Shown: positions 33,566-46,726, counted from the first letter of the stretch. The stretch is 64,000 bases of DNA from Acanthosepion pharaonis (GCA_903632075.3 CAHIKZ030003485.1:961001-1025000); one strand, 5' to 3'. The notes: generated by a model not told the origin, from the letters alone. Made by a program: numbers and translations.

Positions 33566-33797
33566 AGTTTTTAAAATGATAACAAAAGGTCTGCCATCTT
33601 CAAAAAGAAATATGTTATGTGGGTGTGGAGAAAAGGTCTATATTCGATTTCTTCCGGGTAGATACATACTGCACATCAGGGGAAGAAGAGAAGACTGGCA
33701 ATGCGGATTAGCATTTGTATTTCTTGAGATTTCTCACCACTCAGCTTTCCCTTTCATTATTGGAGATCAAGAAACAACAAGTCTCCACAATATTTGA
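33566..33797 (+). CDS. Candidate terminal coding exon, 73 codons, unidentified
   Basis: A strong acceptor, TTATTTCTCCCGTTTTTTAG, ends at 33565. Eleven bases on, an ATG at 33576 opens a frame to TGA at 33795-33797. It reads MITKGLPSSKRNMLCGCGEK, then VYIRFLPGRYILHIRGRRED and WQCGLAFVFLEISHHSAF, ending FPFIIGDQETTSLHNI. Three cysteines sit in the first third (CGC and WQC). The composition is protein-like. I recognise no family. With the donor at 31982 and the exon starting at 32341, this could be a later exon of one plus-strand transcript; a donor-like GGGTAGAT at 33657 could also cut it short. It remains a prediction. Confidence 0.33.
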
Positions 33798-35414
33798 GCT
33801 GATATTTTTATTAGAGAGAGATATCTACGTTTTTAGTGCCACCTTGCATTAGTAATTTTTAGTCACCCGAGCTTTTTAAAAAACAAGGCAATTTTCATAG
33901 CGTAGGTGGATGAAATTGAACTCTATGGTGCAAGAAGTCTAAAGGATATTTTCATAAAACATCAGTTGCAATGGCACATGTAATAATGCAACTACTACAA
34001 CCATTATTGCAGCTGCTGTTACTGCACAACTTGCAACCATGATGATTTTTATTATTGCTTTCTTTTTATCAATACACATTTAAAATACTTACTACTCATA
34101 TAACTTATATTTATTTACTCTTCTCTGTGTTGAAAAGTTAATCTTCTTATTCCATGTTCATAGGCTGAAATTTCTCTCGAACCACTTCGATTTGAATTCA
34201 TTTTATAAATTGGATCAATTTGAAAGTGATATTTTGAACGAAAACTTGCACAATTAATCATTTAACTTTTGGCATATCTACACAGCTTTATCAACAACCA
34301 GACAGACACTAAAAATGAATAATTCTCTAAGTAAGTAATTATTATTGGTTATTCTCAGACTACTCCTCTCAGTCACGATGGTTAGGACTCCAAAAGCAAA
34401 GCAATGATCAGAAAACTTCTTATTGATTTTACGAACTTTAAAAATAATTGATAAAGAATCCGAATTATTTTGCATCATAATTTTTAATGAACAACACAAA
34501 AACCCTCCATTCCACTGTATTCATCATTAATTTATCAAACAAAACAAAAAATCTTTCTGTAAAGTGGAAAATGATTCTGATTGCACTCTATGCCATGTGG
34601 ACTACAATATATATTTAGTGCAGTTTTATTATTTTATTTATTTAGGATTCTTTCCACCGGTTCAGCCAATTTGGAAGCCCTTTCTTTTAATTACGAAGCT
34701 TTATTCACATCTGACAAACGTGTAAGAAAAACTTGCTATAACTTAATGTAAAAATCTTTTCTTTTCTTTTCTTTTTGCTATAAAACCAAATTTCTGTATA
34801 ATGTTATAAAAACTATTCTTGGATGATATATCTTCTTATTAATTATTATTTTTACTTTTACATTTGTGACCCGGGAGGTAGAATAATTTGCCTTTCTTTA
34901 AGCCAACAATTTTTGTTTGTTTTACACATTCTAACAGTAATCATCTAAGTTTTTTTTTCTCTCTCTTGACTTGAATGATACGTAGATTCTTACTTAATTT
35001 TCATGTTTGAATTTTATTTCAAAGAACTAGATGGTGTAGTTGCACCATTAATGTTTGCCTGACAACTCGTTCATATCCAGATCAATCAATCGATTTCATT
35101 GATCTCATTTTCTTAATAAACAACACATTTGTATTCAATAATAGAAGCTTCTTCTTACAAATTGTTCGGTAATGTTTTTCCATGTTAGAAGACTTGCTTG
35201 GTTCTTTCTCCGCATATCTGGTATCATGAGCAAAAAAAAAAAAGTTCTGCCTACTACAAAGGAAAGCTAAGCTCTTCAATACAGGTTATGAATATTTTAA
35301 AATGACTTTGCATAAATATTCTGCCCAAGTACTTTTTTCTTATTTAATATTAGAGAATAAATTGGAATCTCGTACCTTGATTAGGCATTCCATTAATAAA
35401 TGCATCCAGCATTT

Positions 35415-35418
<4 letters not shown>
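33798..35418. other. No gene seen
   Basis: AT-rich with scattered T-runs; short frames on both strands have no features. Nothing recognised. Confidence 0.5.

Positions 35419-35455
<37 letters not shown>
35418..35455. repeat. Microsatellite (CA)n
   Basis: About 37 bp of CA. Confidence 0.97.
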
Positions 35456-35458
<3 letters not shown>

Positions 35459-35967
35459 GATGTTCCCAGGATATTTATATGGGTGTTGGTTAATAACAGC
35501 TGTGGTCCTTAACTGTAAGTTAATTAAATACTTTCATAATAAAGAATAAATTTTTAAAAAGAAAAGTACTTGAAATTTATTTAAATGATGTTGGAAGTGT
35601 TTGAAATATCCTCTTTCCATAGCAAGGCATACATTGCTGAGAGAGTTACAAAAATTAACTCCTGTAAATACACAGTCTGCAATAAAAGAGAATTCTTATG
35701 CGATTAAAATAAATACTGCATATTATCTTGATTACAGTTTAGTCATGATATAAAAAAAAAAAAAATGATGATTTATGTAATTGTGCAAAAGCATTTTACT
35801 TGGCTGATACAATATGAATAGTTTTTTTTATGTTGCACTGAATTTTATTTTATTTTATCTTCAATACTTTATGAATATTAAACCTAAAGTAAAATTATAT
35901 AAGAATAGCAATTGGGCCTCTGCTTTCGCTCCCACCCTTGCCATAAATTAAAACAATTATAATTTTG

Positions 35968-35971
<4 letters not shown>
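35456..35971. other. No gene seen
   Basis: AT-rich sequence with an A-run near 35750. I recognise no coding pattern or repeat. Confidence 0.5.
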
Positions 35972-36023
<52 letters not shown>

Positions 36024-36322
36024 TATGGGGTGGGGGCAATCATAATTTAAGAATACAATATGGCTAGAATAAACCTTTGCATAACATTTCTGTTATTTCA
36101 GTAGGAAAGTCTTCTGCATAAAGATAGGTAATTCATCCATCTCTATAGACTGGACTATTCTGGTGTTGCAGAAGTGCTTATATATATATATATATATACG
36201 AACAAAAACAAAAGGATTTTTTTTTTTTTTTTTTTTACGGATATATCCTATCTGAAAAATTTTACATACACATGTGTGTGTTTGTATATATACATTATAT
36301 GGATATATATATATATATATAT
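35972..36322. repeat. Cluster of (AT)n tracts
   Basis: AT at 35972-36020 and two shorter AT runs at about 36179-36198 and 36304-36323, with a T-run at 36218-36236 between them. Confidence 0.92.
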
Positions 36323-38307
36323 AAAACCACAGCTACATTTAGTAAAATGTGTGCACATTTTTCAGAACACACACTTTTAAAAAGATGTTATTATTGTTAT
36401 TCACTTTAAGGTACCTGTATTTGTATTTCCCTCAACCCCACATAAATATCATTGCACTTGTAATAGAAATAAATAATGAATGTTCCTTGTGTGGAGATAA
36501 ATGTTAATGAAGATCTGCTAATTTTTGTTTATTTCTTAGCTTTCTATAAGACTTTCCTCCACCTCTTCTACAGTTTTATTGTCTCCATCAAAGTGTGCAC
36601 ATATCTTTATAACTAGATATGCTTCTCGAATCTATAAGATCAAATTTACTTAGATTTGATCAATAAGTACACTGGTGAAGAATATAACATGTATTTATTT
36701 GCATTTTCCACTTTAAAATATTAGGTCAGATCTAATTTGATATTCATGTTTGTTGAAGAGCCATCCTGCATTTATTGATATAAGAAACCAATACTTGAAA
36801 GATATTCAATGTGACAGGTGTCGGGTATCAGGAAAGCTTCTCTCAATCTTTTTAGGCCCTGTTTATGAAAAGGCCCTTTTTCAGCTCTTCCTGACTGACT
36901 TGTTTTTCATGTTGCTAGTGAAAGAATTGGTCTCTGACTAAAAGACTTTCACCCTTTCTTCTAATCTTCAGTGCCTGCCATATTTTTCACCAGCAGATCA
37001 ATAATTCTCATGGCAATCATAGACTCCCCATCAATCTGCCGGTTTTTTTCAAATCCATTATCTATACAGTTATTTTATTGCATAGTCTCTTCAGACATCG
37101 TCATAGTACCTAAACAACATTTTAAGGCAGATTCTCACACTTAATAGATTGCTTTGCGTATATGATAATATCTAAAGAGAACAATATTTAAAACTTCCAG
37201 GAAATCTCCTACCATATCAGGGCCGATGCAAGGGTCTTGTGGAACCACCACCCTCACTCTAGTACATCTCAATTTTCATAAGGTAGTATTCATATAAAAT
37301 ACAAATTTTATTGTAACCTAATTATGTACAATAATGGATCATATGCAATATAAATGAACTAAAAACATTGAAATTAAATACAATGTATCTAAATACAAAT
37401 TAGAGACCTGTCATAATAGATCATTCCATCTTATATAAATCAACAATGTATTGTGGCAATTTTTAACATCAACTTGAGATTTTTCTTATTAAAAAGTTGA
37501 ATAATTTTTAATACTATTATGGATAAAAACTAGTGAATTTTACATTGTGCTTTTTCAAGACTTTAACAAATTTAAGAATGTGAACAAAAAAACCCAGAAT
37601 GAATCCACAAAAAATTTTCATCCATTAATAGTCAGATGTGCTTAGTTTAATTTGTAATGTATATAAATGTAGGTAGAAAAATAAAAGCGAATATTAAGAT
37701 AAGAGTCACAAAGCACTGCCCCCCCACAGTCTGGCTTACACACACACAGTTGAGGGGCTCCGAGTATTACATGTCCTGCTAATAATTAATAGACTAATAT
37801 TTTATACCCCAGAAATGTTAAGCATTTTGTTTTTGTCTGGGAAAAATATTTGAGGTTTTAGCTACTGTTAAGAAAGAAATAAAGCCCATAAGCTGTGTTT
37901 ACTAATCTTAGTCTGACACAAGGGCATAAATTTGTAGCACCCACTGCAGTAATAATCTGTGAAACTAATTTGCAAACTATTGTTTCATATTTTTACTCTT
38001 CTACCAATAATTATTTTAAATTTGAGAGGAAATTCTATTCTTTTTTTATTTTCCTTTCTTTCTCTTATGAATTAAGATGAAATTTTAAAATAGTTTTCCA
38101 AAATTTGTGCTTTTAAACTTACTCAGATGATTTAAACACAAGAATTACTTGCCAAATTTTAAACTTATTTTTCTCAGTTTAAATTCAATGACTTGTCTGT
38201 TTTTGGATTCATTAAAATAATTAAATTCAGATATTGTTAAAAAAAATAATCTAAATTAATTAAATTCACATAATTGATTTAGATAATAGAGAATGAGGAA
38301 AAGAATT
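36323..38307. other. No gene seen; possible decayed DNA element
   Basis: A piece near 37219 (CAGGGCCGATGCAAGGGTCT) looks like the terminus of some DNA transposons, and a C-rich piece at 37714-37760 could be the other end, but the two ends do not match as inverted repeats. The rest is unassigned AT-rich sequence. Confidence 0.3.
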
Positions 38308-38385
38308 GTCTTGGCTGATGGATGAGAGTTTCATGTTTCCCAGCAGTGTTAGAGTTCAGTGTTCAAGCCTGTGTAAAAGCTAAGA
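38308..38385 (+). repeat. tRNA-derived SINE-like head
   Basis: A-box-like TTGGCTGATGGATGAG at 38309 and B-box-like AGTGTTCAAGCCTG at 38358 at the expected spacing. No clear body. Confidence 0.4.
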
Positions 38386-38608
38386 CTTTGAATGTTGATT
38401 TCTCTCAATAGGTAGCAACTCTTCTCGGTCAAAAGATCTCCTCAGTACAGTACAATATAAAATCTCATTTTGTACTAAACTGAAGGTCATTAAGCATCAA
38501 GAAACAAAAAAAAAAAGAAAAGTTGAATCAAAGTGAAAAAACGCAAATGAAAGATGAAATCTAAAAGTGTAAAATTTTCTCTTTCAAGAATTCTTTCATG
38601 TTGATTCT

Positions 38609-38932
38609 TCACTGGAAATGGCTATTTGCAACTTCCGACTTATACAATTTTGATTTCATTTGCCTAAATAATCTGAGTTTCTTGGCATTACCAAATGAAC
38701 CAGCTACACACTTAAGGTTTATTATCACCATTTCAACAGAGAAAGGAAACCTTCTTCTGAAAATGAATCTGTATAGAATGTGATATGAGTTTGAGTTTTT
38801 ATTAGGTATCAGTCTTGGATTTGGTAAGTAAACAAGAGAGGTGGTCACAATCTTTCTGTCTAGCAAAAATGGTTTCAGTTGGAAAAGCAGCCATTGAATT
38901 TGCTTTGTATACATGTTGAGGTTATGAGGCAA
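38609..38932 (-). other. Unassigned 107-codon open frame
   Basis: Starts MPHNLNMYTKQIQWLLFQLK and ends SKLYKSEVANSHFQ. A frame this long from ATG is somewhat unusual at this base composition, but there is no recognisable domain or signal peptide, and the plus strand is partly open too. Probably chance. Confidence 0.15.
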
Positions 38933-39068
38933 TAAAGAACATTGTAGTTAGTTTTGAAAACTTTTGGTGATGTTCAAAATATTTTGTAGTGATACTGAGA
39001 AAAGTATTGCCTAATTTACATATGAGCACATTGGCTTGTAAGTATAGTCCTTCTGTTGAGGGAGGGAC

Positions 39069-39220
39069 AGACACACACACACACACACACACGACAGCAC
39101 ATTTATTTCAGAATATTTCTCTTGCTTATAACTAACAGCAGTGAATATTTTTTGTTGTTTATTGCTTTTCTTTTTAGATATTTTCTTAATGACAGTGAAT
39201 CAAGAAAAAGTATTAAAATT

Positions 39221-39274
<54 letters not shown>
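39069..39274. repeat. (CA)n and (AT)n microsatellites
   Basis: CA at 39069-39092 and AT at about 39228-39274. Confidence 0.94.
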
Positions 39275-39279
<5 letters not shown>

Positions 39280-39988
39280 TGTGTGCATGTTAGCCATATT
39301 GAGCAAGTTTCTCTGGTATTTGTTAAAACAAATCTACCTGTTTTATATTAAGATTTAATGATTCATCAATATGCAAAGTAAATTCTTCTGAAAATGGAAT
39401 TGCTTTCTCTTCAACATCAAGTCTTCCTACTCTTCAAAAGTTTTCATTTGGTTTCCATATGGCATTACTAAATGATGATTTATAGCAGAAAACAAGATTG
39501 AAATTTTATTTGAAACAATCAAAAGAATGTGAAATATTCAAACTGTTATCTAAAATCATCTTTTTTCAAAGAAATCAGCGATAGTTGGTGTTCAAAAATC
39601 TTTTTACTTTCAAAATCTTGCACATTAATGTTTGCAAAATATTCACATGCTTGTTATGCTATGTTGGTAGAAAATTGTACAGATTAGATTCTTGAGTAAC
39701 TTGTCATATTTTCGTGGAAGGAAAATATAATTTGCAAAGAATGATGATCTTTGAAAAAAGGCAGTTTGATTATTTCAGCAAAATATTTATAAACAAAAGT
39801 AAGATTTATTATCTATAACTTTAAAAAGAGTCTTGAACATGATGCAGCTCAGAAAGATTCAGTTCTTTAATTAATAATAAATTACTTTTTAGCAAAAGGT
39901 TCTTCTGAATATTTTGTTTATTCATTGTGCAATATTGAGTAAAAGTTAACAATCTTAAATTTAATCATAATAATCAATTTTGACGACA
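39275..39988. other. No gene seen
   Basis: AT-rich sequence with nothing I can name on either strand. Confidence 0.5.
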
Positions 39989-40405
39989 AAAATTTTTTTA
40001 ATCATTTCACCCCAAACAAGCTAATAAAGCCACTAAGACACGAGTTTTTACTAAGTGTGAAAGAATACAAGATTAAGAAAAACACTATTAAGGAGAGAGC
40101 GAACAATAAAAATAGAGGAATTAAGAAGACAGAAGATAACGATTGACATTGCCTTTAAATTTTTGAAGATCAAAGTTGACTGGAAAGCAAGAAGCCAGAA
40201 GAGAGTTCCATAAGTGAGAAGTGTGAAAGAAGAAACTGTTAACATAGAACTTACAGTTACATCTAGTCATTTCAACAGTAAAATGATGAGACCTAGCTGC
40301 CAATCTAGTACTGCACTTAAATTTGTAAAGTCTAGGTAACATAGAAGAATGCTCATCAGAACAATTTAGTATGGAAGTATTTATAGAAAAGGCACAAGGA
40401 AACTA
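39989..40405 (-). pseudogene. LINE-A copy 7: 3' fragment
   Basis: A 73-codon minus frame (40121-40342) keeps MLPRLYKFKCSTRLAARSHH, FTVEMTRCNCKFYVNSFFFH, TSHLWNSLLASCFPVNFDLQ and KFKGNVNRYLLSS, the intact C terminus of the LINE-A ORF with its stop. This is the best-preserved tail in the window and serves as the reference for the others. Its 3' UTR ends at about 39993 (plus-strand TTTAATCATTTCACCCCAAA). It is 5'-truncated within the FHGNC block at about 40400. Confidence 0.88.
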
Positions 40406-41559
40406 CAGTGGTGAGAAATTTCCAAATAAGAAAAATACACACTTTTGAAAGAACAATTTTCCAATATAAAATTCTTTTGATTTCCTCCAGCAAATTCTTA
40501 TAGCAAAAATATTTTCTAACTTTAATTATATGACCTGAAAAAGTTTCATTCTCTCTCAAATTTTCTTTTTACCTGTCAATCATTTTGGATGCTAATGTCA
40601 ATAAAAATAGAATTCATTTAAATTCAAGTTTGTCTGTGTGGGAGGTGGCTTAGAATTTGTATTCACCATATTGGAGGTACATACTTGTCATGGGTTCGGG
40701 TTAAACACTGTATCTATGATATCCGCATTCATCATGCTGAATATATGTTTATACCCCCCCCCCTGAATATCCACTAGATTAGAAGTTTAGAATGACTCCT
40801 ATCATGGTAAATTGCTCTCTGTTCAGCATTTAGTACATGAGAATTGTAGACAAATTCTTCTATGTTCAGGGCATTTAAATGCTCTTGTCTATCAGTAAAC
40901 TTTTAGTTTATGGTCAAAAACCCCAATGAATATCAGGAACTGAATCTTACAGGACAGATGAACATGATTCCACTTTTGGTGATTCATGACTAACAAAACA
41001 CTTGAACCTGATGGCAAATTCAGTCTGTTTATGTTCTTGATCTGCTATATTACCAACAATGATTTCACACAAGATGGAAGTACTTTGAATTTTACTACCT
41101 AATTTTATTGTTTTTCTTCTTTAGCCACTTAAAACAATTCTTCATTTCTATCAATTTAGATTTTATTTCATGCTTGCTTTACTAAGACGCATGACAATTG
41201 CTAGACATTTTGCACTTGAGTGTTTTCCTATCTGTTGTTGATAAACATTTAAGTCTTGTTGGTTTTGTATTAATGAATAATGATAGCTGTAAAGTATCTT
41301 GTCATGGGGAAAAACATGTCTCACCATTAAAGAGACATGCTGATGTTTCTTTACAGCTTGAAAGGTGGGGAGAGATAAAATAAGCATTAAAAGCAAAAAA
41401 ACTAGCACCCAAACTCATTTACCTAAAATGTTGATTATTTGATCGCTTGATTATAGTACATCAATTCTTCAAGCTAAACAGACGTTATTTCTTTTACTAC
41501 ATTTCTGCACTTTTCTCTTGTGTTTTTGTACATCTTTATGCAAGGTATAATTAAATTTT
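40406..41559. other. No gene seen
   Basis: AT-rich, with a C-run near 40756-40765. Nothing recognised. Confidence 0.5.
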
Positions 41560-41640
41560 GAATGTGCAAGTAGTTTAGCAACAACTCTGAGAAATTGGAG
41601 ACCAGTGTTCAAATCCCCATTAAGTTCATTATTTTCACTT
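41560..41640 (+). repeat. tRNA-derived SINE-like head
   Basis: A-box-like AAGTAGTTTAGCAACA at about 41568 and a good B-box GTGTTCAAATCCCC at about 41607. Sequence to about 41850 may be the body. Confidence 0.5.
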
Positions 41641-41850
41641 TAGTACAAATGTTCTTGGGAAAGTTATGAATCCATCTCTTCTTCCCCAGGCTATGGATTA
41701 AATATCAGGGATGACTGGGTGCTGATACCTTGAGGTGGTAACTAATCTAGGAGGAAACCATGAACCAAACTGAAAGGGATGGGCTCTAACTTGCCCTAGA
41801 TACACCACTGCCACCTTGGCTTGCCATACATATGATCCTTGTAGGTTATG

Positions 41851-42639
41851 ACACTTGTCACATGACTTTAATCAGACCAGAAACCTCCAATGAAAAAAAA
41901 AAAATCTATGACTCACTTTTTTTGCTTTTCAAGTTTTAGGAAGCAATTTTAATTATTAAATTTATCATCTTTGATCTAATCTCCCCAAACAAAAAGGTGT
42001 AAGTGGACCCACACCTTCCACTGGACTTTTTCTCCTTGTTGCTTTTGATTAATTTACAATGTCTTCACTTTGGAAATTCTTCAAATATTCCCAGTATCAT
42101 TTTTAGCAGGAACAGTTGCCATCATCCTGCATTTGAGAAATGCAATCTGCACTTCTTCAGAGCTCATAAGAGTTTCACAGAATTCTGTGATAATAGCCAA
42201 TGCCATATGCCAATATCAACGCCATATGACTATCTAAGAGTATTGATTCTTTAAGACAAAATGAGTCTGGTATTCAAATAACCAACAAATATCTCTACAG
42301 TTAATAAAGATGAAATTACAGTCATAAAAAAATCATTGCAGATTTAAGAATAGATACTTAATTGTAAGTAGTGTATAAGGTCTGTTTGAGGAATGCTACA
42401 GCTTCATGTTCCTTGATTCTTCAAGATTTTTTCCTCGATTTTTATTTATTTTCCTATTGTTGATCTTATTTACTATTGTCCTTTTCACTGTTGTTGTTGT
42501 TCTTCTCACGTTTTGGCCATTGTGCCCTCTGACCTTCAATTATTTGTCAATTCAGGTAATCCAGAATTTCAAAGTGGATAGATTGTTCTCCTTCCATTAT
42601 CCATGTCTAGATATATCACGTCTTGTTCTTATTTCAGTT
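41851..42639. other. No gene seen
   Basis: Two open plus frames (42003-42254 and 42406-42729) lack recognisable features. The second runs into the SINE on the opposite strand. Confidence 0.45.
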
Positions 42640-42745
42640 ATTACTCATCCCTTTCCACTACCCAAACCAGGAATTGAACCTTCCATTATTATATCACTAA
42701 ATTCACAAACCAATGCTTTAATCCACTAGGTTATTGTCCCATAGG
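42640..42745 (-). repeat. tRNA-derived SINE-like head
   Basis: On the minus strand, AATAACCTAGTGGATTAAAG (A-box) and GAAGGTTCAATTCCTGG (B-box) are spaced as in a tRNA. This is the clearest of the minus-strand SINE heads. Confidence 0.6.
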
Positions 42746-43109
42746 AAAATTCTGTATGGAGAACTTGGCACCTTAAACCTAACCTGCCTGTCTGCTGATG
42801 AGTGCTGCTTGTCATGCATGACTTAATTCACTGAAGATCATTTCGATCTTTTACTGTCTGTTCAACTTTTTCGTCAAAAGTTTCTTCTGTTATATTTAAA
42901 TATTTTTGACTGTCAAAATCATTGTCAACAAGTAGATTTTCTTAGTATGATAAGTAAATTTTTTTTTGTGACTGAATTCTGGCATATTGGAATGGAAATC
43001 AGGCAAAGAATTCCAGCAATTGAAAAATGCTAGGATTTAGTTACAAAAAATCCTGCTTCCAATATACACAACACCCAGTTCTTGACAATGACTGTAATAG
43101 TTAAAAGTA

Positions 43110-43164
43110 CAATGTTCACATTTTTTTTATTTTATATTCATAAACCAAAACAATGTGAACATTG
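43110..43164. repeat. 13-bp hairpin with a 29-base loop
   Basis: CAATGTTCACATT at 43110 and its complement AATGTGAACATTG at 43152. It lies about 300 bp upstream of the Penelope-like element; no functional link is shown. Confidence 0.7.
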
Positions 43165-43429
43165 GATAATTTATTCATAACTTCAATCCCAATGTACAAC
43201 ACCATCTGAAAACTGGTAAGATATAATAAAAAGGTAAATAGATGAACCTTGTCAGTGGAATTTAATAAAACTTGTTTGAATAAATTATATATAAATGTAT
43301 ACATATGACTAATAAAAACTCCTCTGAAAGTGAGGTAGAGCGCTCTTAATCTTTATTTTTAAATAAAAATCATAAAAATATGGAAAAAATAAATTTCAGA
43401 ATTTCTCTGAAGAACATTCCAAATACCAA

Positions 43430-45560
43430 CAAAATGAATTATTTTGTAACATTAATGCAAAAAACAGGCATACTTCTACAAAGGATGACATGGAGAGCTT
43501 ACTTTTTCCTTTGATGGAATAACTTATCAAAACAAACCTGAAGTATATGGTTTTAACAGAAAGAAAATGGCACTGTTCATTCAACAATTGTCTGGATTTG
43601 AAAATGATTTACTGGAAATAATGAATAACATAACTTTCTATGAAGCAAAAAGCTATTTCCAAAAATGTCTGGACAAAATAGTGGAAGATATTAATGCAAC
43701 AGATAAAATTTTAATGAAATCAGATAAAACAGGAAATTTTTATAAATCAACACCAACAGACTACAACAACCTAATTAAAAAAGATTTAAATAAAAACTAT
43801 AAAGAGGCTAGTAATAATTGCATTAATATTAGTAGTAAAAACATCACAGATAAATTGAATGTTATTGATAGGGTAGGTAAACTTACCAAAAAAGTGTGGT
43901 ATATAACCACAATGGGTCACAAACCCAATTTTGGATCTCATCCAACTACAAGAATTATCAACACAACCAAACCTGAAATCTTCAGAATTAGTAACAAAAT
44001 CCTAGAAAGGGTCAACCAACAAATAAAGGATTACCTAGGATTAAAACTTTGGATCAATACCAAAGAAGTTACTATTTGGTTTAGTAATATCAAGGAGAAA
44101 CCAAATTGTACATTAATACAGTTTGATATTGAAAATTACTACCAGTCAATTTCAAAGGAACTTTTCACGAATGTTATGGATTTTGCTATCCAATATTCAG
44201 ATATGACAGAAGTAGAGTAAACCATAATTATGAATGCGGAAAAATTGGTACTCCTTCATAATAATGAGCAATGGATAAAAACTCTAATGACCACTTCGAT
44301 ATCCCAATGGGATCATTGGACTTTGCAATTTTATATTATATAACCTTACTGCATATCGTGAAATTAGTATAAATGACATTGGATTTTACAGAGATGATGG
44401 ACTTATGGTAGTAAAGAATTCTACAAACTTTAAAATTGACAAAATTAGAAAACTATTACATATAGAATTTAAATGCCTAAACTTGAACATTACTGTAAGT
44501 ACTAAATTGAAAAAGGTGAACTTCCTTGATATAGCATTTAGATTTAATGAATAATATATACCTACCTTACAAAAAGTACAATACTAATCCTTTGTATATA
44601 CACCCTAAGTCTAATCATCCTCCATCTATAATTAAGCATATACCTTTATCTATTGAAAAAAGAATAAGTACAAAGTCAGCAAATGAGAAAATATTCTATG
44701 AATATAGTAATTTCTATAATAAAGCTATAAAGAATAGTGGCTATAAATGCCCAAAACTCAATTATATAAAAAATGAAAATGGACATCAAAGAAAAATAGA
44801 AATAGAAAAATCATTTGGTATGCATCCCCATACAACCAAATGGTAAGAAATAAGTTAGGACAAAAATTCCATGCATTAACTGATAAACATTTTCCTAGTG
44901 ATAATAAACTCAGTACAATTTTTAATAAAAAAAAATAAAATTAAGTTACATTTGTACTGAATACTTAGAAATGATTAAGAAACATAATGCTAATATCTTA
45001 AATAAATACTTATGCCAAAATCAAAAAATATAGATCCTTAAATAAAAAGAAATGAAGATAAAGAAAAATTATGTAACTGTAGAATTCCTCAAAACTGTCC
45101 TCTTAATAATAAATGCTGTATTGAATCAGTAATTTATCAATGCAATATCTCATCTATTGAAGATCCAGATATAGTTAAATTCTACATTGGATGCATATAG
45201 AATGAATTCAAAGGAAGGTGGAACCAACATCAAATGTTCTTTACTAATATAAATACCAAAATCAGACGTCTCTATCTAAATATTTCTGGCAATTAAAAGA
45301 AACCAATAAAACACCAACAGTAAAATGGAAATTAATAAGAAAAGGTAGAACTTGTAGGTCATTAAATGACCCATGTCTTTTGTGCATATATGAAAAATTA
45401 TACATTAAGTTTCTGAAAAATAAAAATTAACTAAATCAGAGAAATGAAATAGCTATTTTTTGTAGGCACTGTCAAATATTTTCCTTAAGTAATAATTAAT
45501 TTTGGAAAAGAATAATAAAGAATAGAGATGAAACATACATTTTTTTATATTTGATCTTTA
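43430..45560 (+). pseudogene. Penelope-like retroelement, nearly full-length but frame-broken
   Basis: The longest retroelement ORF here. From about 43486 to 44219 one frame is open. It holds TYQNKPEVYGFNRKKM, NNITFYEAKSYFQKCL, ILMKSDKTGNFYKSTPTDYN, MGHKPNFGSHPTTRIIN and RT motif A, LIQFDIENYYQSIS (44120-44155). After a TAA come NDHFDIPMGSLDFA (44286, second frame) and motif C, FYRDDGLMVV (YRDD at 44387-44398, third frame), so both catalytic Asp residues of the box are kept. A further open piece (44547-44846) reads YLPYKKYNTNPLYIHPKSNH. Then a Cys-containing segment near 45080-45120 leads to a GIY-YIG domain (KFYIGCI at 45177, one stop, then NEFKGRWNQHQ) and the WQLKETNKTPTVKWKLI...CLLC tail. 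The order of blocks is that of Penelope-like elements. About eight breaks make it inactive. Confidence 0.85.
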
Positions 45561-46356
45561 ATCAGTAATTAAATTCTAATATATTTATTTGTAAAAATAC
45601 AACAGAGTCTATTAGTTATAAATCTGTAAGAATAAAATTTAATTAATAAAATTAAAATATGTTTTACACATATTTAAATGACCCTTTTTAGAAAATTTTT
45701 GTCAAAAAAATATGAATTAATTAGATGAATAAAAATGCCAAAAATTTTTTGTCATTGAAAACCCAGACGACTCACTGAATAACGTAAGTATATACTTGTT
45801 AGCAAGCACGTCCACCCCACCTAAACTTAACCTGACTTTGTAACATATATTGGATGCATAAGCTGTCTAGGGAAATTAAAACCCAACCACCCCTAAATTA
45901 AAATAAATTTTCCTTAACTTTAACAACTCATAATATCAATATTGTCTGTGCTTATAAAATAAATAAATTTCTTAGAAAGTTATTCCTATCATCGCTTGAC
46001 AATGGAATGAGACTATGGATTGTAAGTTTAATTTTTATAATTAAATTTATAAATTTAGTTTTGGTTTTGAAACATGAAAATTTTCTGTGTTGTGATGGAA
46101 TCCTATTTTTAAAAAGAAAATACACACACACACACACACCTCTAATCAATGGATTAATAGGGGGAATGGGTGGTCCATTAAAGTGAACTGTCTGTAGATG
46201 AGAAGGGATTATTTTTGAGTTATAAAACCAACTATAGTAACTACCAGTAGTTATGATCATAATGTAAATACTATAATCATGTATAAATGGCATAAAAAAT
46301 ATATATTTAATATAGATACATTAATCAAAATAACAAAAATAATAGATTTCTCACAG
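45561..46356. other. No gene seen
   Basis: AT-rich; a short CA run at 46123-46138. Nothing recognised. Confidence 0.5.
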
Positions 46357-46608
46357 CTACATTTTCATGCACACACTATTGTATTGCACTTTATCTACTA
46401 TACACTCTTCTTTGTTTACAACTGAAAGGGCCACCACTGCCGCCAAGTGGTCACTGTGAGAACTAATATGACTCATTCTGCTAAGTCCGCAAATTTTGAA
46501 ATACATTGCTGATGATTTGGTAGTTTTTTCCTGCAGATTTTGTCTGTTGCATCCAAAGACCAATGATGGCAGATCCATAGATGAGATTTTACATATATGG
46601 CCTGACAA
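46357..46608 (-). other. Orphan 83-codon open frame
   Basis: Reads MSGHICKISSMDLPSLVFGC, NRQNLQEKTTKSSAMYFKIC, GLSRMSHISSHSDHLAAVVA and LSVVNKEECIVDKVQYNSV, then stop. Four of its five cysteines are spread evenly and composition is protein-like, but I recognise no family and no splice or promoter context supports it. Could be a fragment of a dispersed element. Confidence 0.22.
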
Positions 46609-46660
46609 TTGTGTTTAGCATGAAACAGACTGTTGCCTCTGGGTGTTGACTTCAGTGCTC

Positions 46661-46667
<7 letters not shown>

Positions 46668-46722
<55 letters not shown>
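46668..46722. repeat. Microsatellite (AT)n
   Basis: About 55 bp of AT. Confidence 0.97.

Positions 46723-46726
<4 letters not shown>

Noticed and set aside
37219..37760. A complete DNA transposon between CAGGGCCGATGC and the C-rich segment at 37714
   Set aside because: The two ends are not inverted repeats of each other and no duplication flanks them.
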